Shown: positions 29,700-36,962 of the stretch, one piece after another
Position numbering within the stretch: the first letter of the stretch is position 1
Layout: every line of letters begins with the position of its first letter
Assembly (NCBI GenBank): GCA_020860205.1
Contig: JAJBUU010000068.1
Coordinates: 1 to 40,987, forward strand
Reading direction: 5' to 3'
Source of the DNA: Oscillospiraceae bacterium
GTDB lineage: Bacteria > Bacillota > Clostridia > Oscillospirales > Oscillospiraceae
Length of the DNA stretch: 40,987 nucleotides
The notes under the pieces: generated by a model
What the model was told of the DNA's origin: nothing
Seen by the model: only the letters and a program-made list of their open reading frames with translations
Database searches by the model: none
Position numbers and translations under genes: made by a program

Positions 29700-31187
29700 T
29701 TACAGCTCCAGCGCGTTCAGCTCCTGCACGATCTCCGCCTGCCGGTCATAGACCAGCAGATTCTGGTTGTGCGCAAAATATTCATCCGAACCATAGCGGC
29801 TGATGAAGCGCGCGGCGGCGCTGCGGATGCCCAGCTCCGTGATGAGCAGAACCATCTCCTGACTGTCGCCGCTGGAGTCTACACCGAACATCACGGCGCA
29901 GAAGCGGATCAGGTTGCCAAGCCGCGCTCCGGCCGCCGCAGCCTGCGTCTTGAGCGATGCGACAAGCCCGTCGAACGCGGCTTTGACCGGCGCAAAGCCG
30001 TCGCTCGGCTGTCCGCGCATTGCGGTCAGCAGCTCGATGGCGCGGTTCAGAACCCGGTGCCGCTCCGGGGAGAGCGTGGAGGCGCGCTTGCCGGTTTCGA
30101 TTTCTGCGCGCACTGCGGCGATCTCCGCATCCAGCGCGGCGGACGGTTCCGCTGCATCCCGCACGCGCCGCAGCGCCGGAACCAGCGCGCCCAGCGCGTC
30201 CTCTTCCTCGCAAACGCCGCGCAGCTCGCCGCAGAGCGCGTCCAGCAGCAGCCCCAACAGGCTCAGACGCTCGTCAAACGCGGCTTTTTTCGTGCGGGCG
30301 CGCACATCCGCGTCCCAATCGCCGTCCAGTATCTGCTCCACCGCGTAGTCCGCGCGATATTTATTGAACAGCTCATAGTAAATCGCAAAATCGCGTGCGA
30401 TCCGGCTGTTTTGCAGATACTGCCCCACAAGCTGCTCTGTGATGGCAAAGCCGCGCCGCTCATAAATACGGAGCATGGATGAAAGGTCCGCCCAGCCGCG
30501 CGCGGTGACAAAGGTTTTTCCGTCCGCTGTGGCCTCGATTTTGTAAAAATCCCCCTTGCGCGCGTCCAGATAGGTGGTGATGGCCGGGTGAACGCCGCTG
30601 TTCACTGCGTATTCCTTCCACGCAGCGTAGTCCGGTTCGATTTCCATGCGGCGCAGACGGTCCAGCGTCACGATGTCCAGCTCGCGCACGGAGTCGTTAT
30701 ACTCCGGCGGGTTCCCGGCGGTGACGACGATCCAGCCTGCAGGGATCTGATGACGGCCAAAGGTCTTGTACTGCAAAAACTGGAGCATGGCGGGCGCCAG
30801 CGTTTCCGAAACGCAGTTGATCTCGTCCAGAAACAGGATGCCCTCCTTCACGCCGGTTTCCGCGACCATATCATAGACCGAAGCAATGATTTCGCTCATC
30901 GTGTATTCGGAAACGCGGTATTCCTTCCCACCGTAGGTTTTTGTCACGATGGAGGGCAGCCCCAGCGCACTCTGGCGCGTGTGGTGGCTCATGGAATAGC
31001 TGACAAGTCCCACGCCCAGCTCCTGGGCGATCTGTTCCATGATCGCGGTCTTTCCGATGCCCGGCGGTCCGACCAGAAAAAGCGGGCGCTGTCGTTCGAT
31101 TGGAATCTCGTATTCGCCAAATTCGTTTTTTGTGAAGTAAGCAAAAATCGCGTTGCGTATTTCTGCCTTTGCTTCCCGAATGTTCAT
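29700..31187 (-). CDS. MoxR-type AAA+ ATPase
   Basis: A 495-aa ATPase with Walker A GPPGIGKT (40-47), Walker B ILFLDE (117-122), and TAGNPPEYNDSVRELD containing sensor 1. The order and spacing are MoxR-like; these ATPases act as chaperones for metal insertion or complex assembly, usually with a VWA-domain partner encoded next door. The region after about 270 is helical and Ala/Arg-rich, with no recognised domain. No VWA gene is in the window; downstream is a penicillin-binding protein. The ATG overlaps the stop of the EcfT gene (ATGA). Confidence 0.8.
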   Translation of the reverse strand: MNIREAKAEIRNAIFAYFTKNEFGEYEIPIERQRPLFLVGPPGIGKTAIMEQIAQELGVGLVSYSMSHHTRQSALGLPSIVTKTYGGKEYRVSEYTMSEIIASVYDMVAETGVKEGILFLDEINCVSETLAPAMLQFLQYKTFGRHQIPAGWIVVTAGNPPEYNDSVRELDIVTLDRLRRMEIEPDYAAWKEYAVNSGVHPAITTYLDARKGDFYKIEATADGKTFVTARGWADLSSMLRIYERRGFAITEQLVGQYLQNSRIARDFAIYYELFNKYRADYAVEQILDGDWDADVRARTKKAAFDERLSLLGLLLDALCGELRGVCEEEDALGALVPALRRVRDAAEPSAALDAEIAAVRAEIETGKRASTLSPERHRVLNRAIELLTAMRGQPSDGFAPVKAAFDGLVASLKTQAAAAGARLGNLIRFCAVMFGVDSSGDSQEMVLLITELGIRSAAARFISRYGSDEYFAHNQNLLVYDRQAEIVQELNALEL

Positions 31188-32101
31188 GTACGTTTATCCT
31201 GCCTTTTTATAATATTATTGTATTGTAATTTACATATGGTTTCATGCCGTGCCGCATAAAGGGAGAGCGCCAGCGGCGTAAGGCACAGCGCCAGATATGC
31301 CGCCGCCGCCAAAGCGGAGCGCGGCGTGAGGGCGGCAAAGCGCGCCACCGGAACATATCGCCAGGCAAAGCATCCGCCTGCCCAGCCTGCGGCAACGCCC
31401 GCGCCGCAGAGCAGCAGCCAAAGCAGCGCGGCGCGGTCACGCCGCTCCCAGCGGTAGATATTGTAGGCGCTGCGGCCCGGCAGACCGTATCCCCGCGCAC
31501 ACATACTGTCCGCAGTATCCACCGCGTTTTCCAACGCCCATGTCACTGCGGCGGAAAAGGCGCGAACGGCGGAGCGGACCCGGTGAAGCCCATGCTCCGG
31601 CGCGCCGGAGAGCGCGCGCTGCGCTTCGCGCACCGTGCGCAGGTGCGCGGCAAAGCGCGGCACGAAGCGGAGCGTCATGCTTAGCAGCAGGGAGAGCACC
31701 GGCGCGGCGCGGCCAAACAGATACACAAATTTGTCCGTACCCAACAGCCGCTGGAAGCAGGCAAACTCCGTCAGCACAGCCAGCAGCAGCGCGGCCATCG
31801 CCGCACCGAAGCGGAGCGCTTCCAGCGTCAGCGGATTGCCGGAGGGCAGATAACAGAGCGTTGTGATGCCGGCGTGGTTAAACGCCGCGTTTAGCGCCGC
31901 AGCCGCAAGCAACAGCGGCAGATAGCAGAGGCAGCGCCGTCCCAGCGCCCGCACCCCGTCCAGAAAGCCGCTGTAACAGAGCGCGGCGCACAGCGCGATC
32001 GCCAGACAGACAGGGTGCAGAAGGCACATGGAAAAGAGCAGAACCAGCGCACACCAGAGAAAATTTACCAGCGGGTGATACTGCGAAAACTCGTCCCCCA
32101 T
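31184..32101 (-). CDS. EcfT-like transmembrane subunit of an energy-coupling factor transporter
   Basis: A 305-aa polytopic membrane protein with five to six hydrophobic segments. The coupling motif ARGYG in DSMCARGYGLPGR is the element of EcfT/CbiQ proteins that contacts the ATPases. These proteins join a substrate-binding S component to an ATPase pair for vitamin or metal uptake. No EcfA ATPase or S component is adjacent, so it is either shared with subunits encoded elsewhere or works in another way. ATG 32101 follows AAAGGAGAG; upstream codons lie before the predicted transcription start at about 32159. It overlaps the MoxR ATPase gene by four bases. Confidence 0.8.
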   Translation of the reverse strand: MGDEFSQYHPLVNFLWCALVLLFSMCLLHPVCLAIALCAALCYSGFLDGVRALGRRCLCYLPLLLAAAALNAAFNHAGITTLCYLPSGNPLTLEALRFGAAMAALLLAVLTEFACFQRLLGTDKFVYLFGRAAPVLSLLLSMTLRFVPRFAAHLRTVREAQRALSGAPEHGLHRVRSAVRAFSAAVTWALENAVDTADSMCARGYGLPGRSAYNIYRWERRDRAALLWLLLCGAGVAAGWAGGCFAWRYVPVARFAALTPRSALAAAAYLALCLTPLALSLYAARHETICKLQYNNIIKRQDKRT

Positions 32102-32165
32102 CGCACTCTCCTTTGCAAAGCGTACCGCCGTGCGGCCATGCAGCCGCAGAGCTTGTCTGATCCCT

Positions 32166-32194
32166 ATTTTACACGCGACAAAGGAAAAAGTCCA
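32166..32194 (-). promoter_or_regulatory. Promoter of ecfT-moxR
   Basis: Minus strand: -35 TGGACT (plus 32189-32194), 17-bp spacer, -10 TAAAAT (plus 32166-32171). The predicted 5' leader is about 58 nt. The -35 box is one arm of an inverted repeat (see 32189-32240). Confidence 0.6.
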
Positions 32195-32240
32195 CCGAAA
32201 CTTTGGACTGTGCCGCATCATTCGCGCCTGCCGAATGATG
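32189..32240. promoter_or_regulatory. Two inverted repeats at the ecfT-moxR promoter
   Basis: AGTCCA (32189-32194) and TGGACT (32204-32209) form one inverted repeat that covers the -35 box. CATCATTCG (32216-32224) and CGAATGATG (32232-32240) form a second, perfect 9-bp repeat just upstream. Both lie before the predicted transcription start, so they are better read as operator sites than as a riboswitch. The regulator is unknown. Confidence 0.45.
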
Positions 32241-32574
32241 TTGCACTGCCCTGTCGCGGCGGGGAAAAACAGAATGCGCCTGACAAAGGGAGGGTATTAC
32301 AGGGGACGGAGGCAAGAAAATGCTGCATGATGCAGCAAGAGCGCTTTTGACAGCCGGTTATGAAACGGCGAAGGACCACCAACCGACGGCGGATGCATAC
32401 CCGGCGGGCAGTCGAACGGCATATCGCCGGGCGCAGAAAAAACGAGAGGCTGTCGGATTTTCGGCGGCGAAGCGGTGTGACACAGCTTTATCTGCCGTCG
32501 TATCGTCCGAACTGGGATTTCCATTGATTTTACGACCGACCGCGATAAAAATCGATGCTCCCGCTCTGATTTTG
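32241..32574. other. Non-coding stretch between ecfT and queH
   Basis: No convincing gene. A perfect palindrome TGCTGCATGATGCAGCA is at 32321-32337. A frame of 98 codons at 32320-32616 has no ribosome site or family resemblance and runs over the queH promoter. I found no match to known riboswitch cores here. The separation of divergent genes by over 500 bp is longer than usual for this window. Confidence 0.4.
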
Positions 32575-32583
32575 TGCTATACT
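32575..32583 (+). promoter_or_regulatory. Predicted queH promoter (extended -10)
   Basis: TGCTATACT gives an extended -10 box (TG at 32575-32576, TATACT 32578-32583). No good -35 is visible. It would yield a leader of about 58 nt before the queH ATG. Confidence 0.45.
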
Positions 32584-32648
32584 CGGAGGAGAACAAAGGC
32601 GGCGCCGCAACGATAAGGCTGCGGTACCGCCCGGAGAGGAATGACGAA

Positions 32649-33260
32649 ATGACAACGATGGCAAAGCACAATTATCAACTGGATACGGATCAGGCGCTCG
32701 CATCACTGGACGCGGCGGAGAAGCCGCGTCTGCTGCTGCATAGCTGCTGTGGACCGTGCAGCAGCTATGTGCTGGAATATCTGACGCAGTTTTTTTCTGT
32801 GGCTGTGCTGTTTTATAATCCGAATATCCAGCCGGAGGCGGAATATGAAAAGCGCCTGTATTATCAGCGGGAGGTTTTGAAGCGCATACCGGCGGAGCTG
32901 ATGCGCTGCGGTTATGACGGCGCGGCGTTCGAGCAGGCCGCGCGCGGGCTGGAACAGGAACCGGAGGGCGGCGCGCGCTGCACCCGCTGTTTTCTGCTGC
33001 GGCTGGAGGAAACAGCCAGATGCGCCGCCGCAGACGGCTTTGACTGGTTCTGCACCACGCTGACCGTTTCACCGCACAAGGACGCGGTGCGCATCAACCG
33101 CATCGGTGCGGAGCTGGGCGAGAAATATGGTGTGCGCTGGTTGCCGTCGGATTTCAAAAAACGCAACGGCTACCTTCGGAGCATCCGCCTTGCGGCGGAA
33201 TACGGCCTTTATCGCCAGAACTGGTGCGGCTGCCGCTTCAGCCACGCTGTGTCGGAATAG
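32649..33260 (+). CDS. queH: Epoxyqueuosine reductase QueH
   Basis: A 203-aa protein of the QueH (formerly DUF208) family, which reduces epoxyqueuosine to queuosine in tRNA and replaces the cobalamin-dependent QueG. The N-terminal HSCCGPCSSY supplies Cys33, Cys34 and Cys37; CTRCFLLRLEETA adds Cys111 and Cys114, used for iron-sulfur and metal binding. TTLTVSPHKD, FKKRNGYLRS and NWCGCRFS are also typical. ATG 32649 is chosen with GGAGAGG at 32633-32639; an ATG at 32641 is out of frame. No other queuosine gene is in the window. Confidence 0.93.
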   Translation: MTTMAKHNYQLDTDQALASLDAAEKPRLLLHSCCGPCSSYVLEYLTQFFSVAVLFYNPNIQPEAEYEKRLYYQREVLKRIPAELMRCGYDGAAFEQAARGLEQEPEGGARCTRCFLLRLEETARCAAADGFDWFCTTLTVSPHKDAVRINRIGAELGEKYGVRWLPSDFKKRNGYLRSIRLAAEYGLYRQNWCGCRFSHAVSE

Positions 33261-33275
33261 AAAGCGGCGGCGCGT

Positions 33276-34088
33276 TCACTCCGTCAGCTCCCGCACCACA
33301 ACGGAAACCTCCTGCGTCTGCGTGGCGCTTCCGGTAAAGATGCCCCGATTGAGCAGACAGTCGTGATAGTCCCGTCCGTGGGAGATTTTGATATGCTGAT
33401 CTGTGACGAGCAGGTTGTTCGTGGGGTCCAGCCCCAGCCACATCCCGTCATCGTAAATCTCCACCCACGCATGGGACAGCCCTTCGCCGGGCAGCATTCC
33501 CACGACATAGCGGGCCGGTACGCCGTTTTTGCGGCAGAGCGCGATCAGGATGTGCGCATAGTCCTGACAGACGCCGCGCCCACGCACAAACGCCTCCTCC
33601 GCCGTGGTCTGGATGTCCGTTGCGCCCGGCTCATACACAAAATCCCGATAGAGCTGTTCCATCAGAAACAGCGCGCGGGCGTAGTTCCCGCCACGGCGTG
33701 TGCCGCAGTCTTTGCACCGCCGCTGCTCCAAATCGTCCGCATAGCGCAGCAGCGCCGGGCCGGGCGCGGTATTGCGGCTGCTGTATTGATAAATACCCAG
33801 ACGGTGTACGTCGGACGCCATCTCGTAGTGGGAAAGCCCCGTTCTGACCGTTCCTGCCACGCACACGCGGAACGACTGGTGCGCCATTTCACACGCGCCA
33901 TAAAGGCTCTCGTTCCCAAATCCGTCGCCAGAGCGCGAAAGGAAGCCGTATGGCTCCACCTGAACGGACAGGTCGGAAATCTCCTGCCGGTGGCTGCTCT
34001 TTGGAACGCATTTCAATGTAAAATGATGGTGTGTGACCGGGGCGCTGAAGCGGAGAAGCATCTGATAGGTGAAGCCGAGCTTCTTCAT
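33276..34088 (-). CDS. Transglutaminase-like cysteine protease-fold protein
   Basis: A 270-aa protein with an N-terminal beta-rich domain usual for bacterial transglutaminase-like proteins (about 1-95) and a core with the triad Cys174 (GRGVCQDYAH), His206 (LSHAWVE) and Asp221 (GLDPTNN). It may cut or form amide bonds. There is no signal peptide, so it probably acts in the cytoplasm. It is the last gene of an ATP-grasp / alpha-E / transglutaminase triad, separated from the alpha-E gene by 155 bp with a hairpin. Cys125 and Cys128 in RRCKDCGT could bind a metal. Confidence 0.85.
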   Translation of the reverse strand: MKKLGFTYQMLLRFSAPVTHHHFTLKCVPKSSHRQEISDLSVQVEPYGFLSRSGDGFGNESLYGACEMAHQSFRVCVAGTVRTGLSHYEMASDVHRLGIYQYSSRNTAPGPALLRYADDLEQRRCKDCGTRRGGNYARALFLMEQLYRDFVYEPGATDIQTTAEEAFVRGRGVCQDYAHILIALCRKNGVPARYVVGMLPGEGLSHAWVEIYDDGMWLGLDPTNNLLVTDQHIKISHGRDYHDCLLNRGIFTGSATQTQEVSVVVRELTE

Positions 34089-34149
34089 GCAGTTAAACCC
34101 TTTCCGCGCAGGGAAATCGCTTTTTTAAACGCGCTTTCCGGTGCGCAGG

Positions 34150-34181
34150 AAAGAAGCCACGCATTGCTGAGCGGCTTCTTT
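34150..34181 (-). terminator. Hairpin between the alpha-E and transglutaminase genes
   Basis: AAAGAAGCC (34150-34158) and GGCTTCTTT (34173-34181) form a perfect 9-bp stem with a 14-nt loop. On the minus strand the run after it is TTTCC, weak for termination, so partial attenuation or mRNA processing is more likely. A possible extended -10 (TGGTACAAT) at the end of the alpha-E gene could provide a separate transcript for the last gene. Confidence 0.4.
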
Positions 34182-34243
34182 CTCTCTCTGTAATTTGTGG
34201 CGTGCCGCGCGCTTCACGCGAAATCGAATTGCGCGGTGTCGCC

Positions 34244-34912
34244 TTATAATTGTACCACAGCCCCGACCAACTGCACAATAGCCGGATAGTCGATTTGTTC
34301 CTTTTGCACAAGCTCCCGCAGCGCCGCAAGGCGCGCGGCATCATATTTTACCTGCGTGCGCGGCAACCGACCCGTCAGGCGTGAAACCTCGCGGCTCATG
34401 TCCGCACCTGAAAAATGCAGCCGCGCATAAAGATCGATGCGTTCCACGCGCTTGCCGACCTTGATGATGTTCCGTGTGTTTTCGTCCAGAATGCGGTCGT
34501 CCGCCATGCCCCAGAATGCGACGATATTGTCGTTGACCTTTTGCAGCTCAAGCATCGGCGCGTCGGAAAGCCGCGCCCGCTGCATTGCATAGAGCGCGAG
34601 CTGGACATAAGAGAGCGTTTCGCTCCCAATGGCCTCCCGCAGCACCACCGCGTTATCATAAGCGCGCAGCAGATTGCTGAAAATGGAGTTTGTGTCCTCG
34701 CTGTCGAAGCAGTAGCGGCGGACGAAGTCCTTGCTGGACGTATAGATATTCGGGATCTCCAGCCTGCGGCAGAAATCGTCATAAGCCTCGCGCAGCTGGT
34801 CGAGCATCGTGTCATAGCACTCCGCAAAAAAGCGGTTTGTCGTGTATACCCGCTCGGTGTAGCGCCCCAGCCAATAGAGCCGGTCCGTATGTTCTATCGA
34901 GATAACACCCAT
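34244..34912 (-). CDS. Alpha-E domain protein
   Basis: A 222-aa, mainly helical protein of the alpha-E family (DUF403), starting ISIEHTDRLYWLGRYTERV, the usual N-terminal signature. The function of the family is unknown; it occurs with circularly permuted ATP-grasp proteins and transglutaminases and is thought to take part in making or modifying a peptide. At 222 aa it is shorter than the roughly 300 aa I expect for the family. It overlaps the ATP-grasp gene by 19 bases. Confidence 0.85.
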   Translation of the reverse strand: MGVISIEHTDRLYWLGRYTERVYTTNRFFAECYDTMLDQLREAYDDFCRRLEIPNIYTSSKDFVRRYCFDSEDTNSIFSNLLRAYDNAVVLREAIGSETLSYVQLALYAMQRARLSDAPMLELQKVNDNIVAFWGMADDRILDENTRNIIKVGKRVERIDLYARLHFSGADMSREVSRLTGRLPRTQVKYDAARLAALRELVQKEQIDYPAIVQLVGAVVQL

Positions 34913-36222
34913 GTGTCCTTGAAACCTCCTCCTTGAGATGAGTTGACGATGAAAGAATCCGGGTTCCGGGAAAAGCGGGTCAGTCCACTGTGCCAGACCA
35001 GCGGCTCGTCCGCCATCAGCACGAACGCGCGCAGGTCGGCCTTGCGCGGCGCGCGTGCACCGGTCTCGTCAAAAATGTCAATATCCTGAAAGTCTATGAC
35101 CTCCTGCGCGATGAAGCGCCGCGGTTCGGCGCGCAGCATGGCGAGAAAACGCTCCTTTTCCTCCCGCGTCATGCGGTCCGCAAACACCACGCCGTAGCCG
35201 CCGGCCTCCGCCACGTCCTTCAGCACCAGCCGGTCAAAGTTTTGCAGCACAAAGTCCATGTCCTCCGGGTAATACGGCAGATAGGTCGGCGCATTTTGCA
35301 GCTTGGGCGTTTCGTTCAGGTAATACTGAATCATTTTTGGAACAAAATAGTAAATGCCCTTATCATCGGCCACGCCGTTGCCCGGCGCGTTCATCAGCGC
35401 CACATTGCCCTTGCGGTAGACATCGTAGATATGCGGGATGCCAATGACGGATTCCGGCAGGAAATTCATCGGGTCAAGGTAGTCGTCGGAAATGCGGCGA
35501 TAAACCACGCCAACGCGCTCCTTCCGTCCGCTGTAATCCTTGAAATACAGATAATCGCCCTCTACAACAAGGTCGCTGCCGCTGACCAGCACGGCGCCGG
35601 TCAGCTCGGCCAGATAGGAATGTTCAAAGTAGGCCGCGTTGTAGCGTCCGGGCGTCAGGATAACGGGCAGACCGCCGGGGTTTACATAGTCCATCGTCCG
35701 GCGCAGCAGCTCCGCATAATTGCGGTTGTCGTCGATTTGCAGGCCGCGGAAGGTCGCAGGCGAGCTTTGGCGGCAGAGCGAGCGTGCGATGAGCGGATAG
35801 GACGCGCCGGACGGCACCCGCAGGTTGTCCTCCAGAATGTACCATTCTCCGTTTTTGCCCTGCACAAGGTCGATGCCGGAGATATGGGAATAAACGCCCT
35901 GCGCGGGAAGCACGCCCTCGCACAGCGCCGCATAGCCGCTGCCCGCGTAGATAAACTCCTCCGGAACGACCTTGTCCCGCAGGATGTGCTTTTCTCCGTA
36001 GATGTCCTTCAAGAACAGATTCAGCGCGGTCACCCGCTGCTTCAGCCCCTCCTCCAGCACCGCAAACTCCTGTGCGGAGATGATCCGCGGAATGGGGCCA
36101 AAGGGAAACAGCTGCTCTTTGAACTCATTGTTCTTGTAAATGCCAAATTTCACACCGTATCTGGCAAGCAGCTCATTCACCGCGTCCGTGTGTCTGTATA
36201 GATCCAGCTCCCGTTCTTCCAT
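34894..36222 (-). CDS. Circularly permuted ATP-grasp protein
   Basis: A 442-aa protein of the circularly permuted ATP-grasp type 2 family (formerly DUF404/DUF407). Visible are IDLVQGKNGEWYILEDNLRV with PSGASYP, the YRRISDDYLDPMNF motif, and RFIAQEVIDFQD near the C-terminus. ATP-grasp enzymes join a carboxylate to an amine through an acyl phosphate, and this family is predicted to be a peptide ligase; the substrate is unknown. ATG 36222 follows GGAGGG. It heads the triad; its promoter at 36327-36356 is separated from it by a terminator. Confidence 0.88.
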   Translation of the reverse strand: MEERELDLYRHTDAVNELLARYGVKFGIYKNNEFKEQLFPFGPIPRIISAQEFAVLEEGLKQRVTALNLFLKDIYGEKHILRDKVVPEEFIYAGSGYAALCEGVLPAQGVYSHISGIDLVQGKNGEWYILEDNLRVPSGASYPLIARSLCRQSSPATFRGLQIDDNRNYAELLRRTMDYVNPGGLPVILTPGRYNAAYFEHSYLAELTGAVLVSGSDLVVEGDYLYFKDYSGRKERVGVVYRRISDDYLDPMNFLPESVIGIPHIYDVYRKGNVALMNAPGNGVADDKGIYYFVPKMIQYYLNETPKLQNAPTYLPYYPEDMDFVLQNFDRLVLKDVAEAGGYGVVFADRMTREEKERFLAMLRAEPRRFIAQEVIDFQDIDIFDETGARAPRKADLRAFVLMADEPLVWHSGLTRFSRNPDSFIVNSSQGGGFKDTWVLSR

Positions 36223-36270
36223 TATGCCCTCCGTTCCCGGCCGGTACAAACAGGGCAGATCCGGCCTGAA

Positions 36271-36313
36271 AGAAAAAAATAAAAAGGTGCTCTGCAATTT
36301 CGCAAAACACCTT
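36271..36313 (-). terminator. Intrinsic terminator in the leader of the ATP-grasp operon
   Basis: On the minus strand AAGGTG pairs with CACCTT (plus 36308-36313 and 36284-36289), and the stem extends inward through TTTTGC/GCAGAG to 12 bp with two G-U pairs and a 6-nt loop. It is followed by TTTTTATTTTTTT. It starts about 7 nt after the predicted transcription start and lies upstream of the ATP-grasp gene, so it would end most transcripts at about 50 nt unless prevented. Confidence 0.75.
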
Positions 36314-36326
36314 CGTTTCTTTGATT

Positions 36327-36356
36327 ATTATAGTACAGAAGCACGGAAATTGTCAA
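36327..36356 (-). promoter_or_regulatory. Strong promoter upstream of the ATP-grasp operon
   Basis: Minus strand: perfect -35 TTGACA (plus 36351-36356), 18-bp spacer, perfect -10 TATAAT (plus 36327-36332). It is the best consensus promoter in the window and points toward the ATP-grasp triad. Confidence 0.8.
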
Positions 36357-36517
36357 CCGTTTTTTGCGCTTTCCGTGGGACGAACACAGCTATTTATTCA
36401 TTTTGGGAAATAACGGCGGCGTTTTATCCGTTGCAGTTGGTCAAAATGTGTTGCGGCTTGCCGGCATCCTTTCGGATTTGATGTATCATACTGTTGTTTC
36501 TTTTTTCATTTTTGCAC

Positions 36518-36546
36518 TTGCAAAACCCGGCGGAGTGTTGTATAAT
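36518..36546 (+). promoter_or_regulatory. tRNA-Leu promoter
   Basis: -35 TTGCAA (36518-36523), 17-bp spacer, -10 TATAAT (36541-36546), ending 13 bases before the tRNA. Confidence 0.8.
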
Positions 36547-36559
36547 CACCTTATACCAT

Positions 36560-36646
36560 GCCGGTATGTTGGAATTGGTAGACGAGGCGGACTCAAAATC
36601 CGTTGCCAGCGATGGCGTGTGGGTTCGAGTCCCACTACCGGCACCA
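36560..36646 (+). tRNA. tRNA-Leu (anticodon CAA)
   Basis: A class II tRNA of 87 nt with encoded CCA. The acceptor GCCGGTA pairs with TACCGGC, the discriminator is A36643 as required for leucine, and the D-arm is TTGGTAGACGAGG. The anticodon loop CTCAAAA between GCGGA and TCCGT gives CAA (36594-36596), reading UUG. A long variable arm and the T-arm GGGTTCGAGTCCC follow. Confidence 0.95.
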
Positions 36647-36647
36647 G

Positions 36648-36705
36648 AACTGGACACCAGCTTTGATACAAAGGAGTATCGGAGCAGATGTCCAGTTTCT
36701 TTTTT
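36648..36705 (+). terminator. tRNA-Leu terminator
   Basis: AACTGGACA (36648-36656) pairs with TGTCCAGTT (36689-36697), a perfect 9-bp stem with a 32-nt loop, followed by TCTTTTTT. It starts two bases after the CCA end. Confidence 0.7.
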
Positions 36706-36851
36706 GAAAAAACACGTCAGGCCCTATGGAAAGAGAACGTGCGGCGTTGCCCGTAGAAATTGCATTTTTTTACAGAGGATGAAAAGAGACGGGCAAAACG
36801 GTATCTTTTCGGGACGGGCGGATTTTTTCTTCGCCGTCTAACAGGCGCTTC

Positions 36852-36873
36852 TGCAAAATTTTTGCAAAATTTT
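36852..36873 (+). promoter_or_regulatory. Tandem 11-bp direct repeat, possible response-regulator binding site
   Basis: TGCAAAATTTT occurs at 36852-36862 and again, immediately adjacent, at 36863-36873; a 9/11 partial copy starts at 36872. OmpR/PhoB-family regulators commonly bind tandem direct repeats with an 11-bp period, and such a regulator is encoded downstream. Autoregulation is an inference. Confidence 0.45.
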
Positions 36874-36882
36874 CAAAATATT

Positions 36883-36928
36883 CTGAAAAAGTTCCAAAAA
36901 AGGACATAAAAATTCAGAACTTTTTCAG
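36883..36928 (+). promoter_or_regulatory. Inverted repeat upstream of the response-regulator promoter
   Basis: CTGAAAAAGTTC (36883-36894) and GAACTTTTTCAG (36917-36928) form a perfect 12-bp inverted repeat with 22 bp between. Its right arm ends at the expected -35 position of the promoter at 36947-36955, so a protein bound there could block or replace -35 recognition. Confidence 0.45.
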
Positions 36929-36946
36929 ACCTTCGTGTTATATTTA

Positions 36947-36955
36947 TGGTATAAT
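36947..36955 (+). promoter_or_regulatory. Extended -10 promoter of the response regulator
   Basis: TGGTATAAT is an extended -10 (TG 36947-36948, TATAAT 36950-36955). No -35 consensus is present at the right distance, where the right arm of the inverted repeat ends; this is typical of promoters that need an activator or rely on the TG element. Confidence 0.6.
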
Positions 36956-36962
36956 TTCAATA

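Noticed and set aside
32161-32340. Riboswitch or attenuator in front of ecfT
   Set aside because: AGTCCA/TGGACT followed by TTTTT first looked like a terminator, but the right arm is a good -35 box with a -10 at 17 bp, so the repeats lie before the transcript start. No cobalamin, thiamine or folate core was found.
32320-32616. 98-codon open frame upstream of queH
   Set aside because: No ribosome site, covers the queH promoter, no known similarity.
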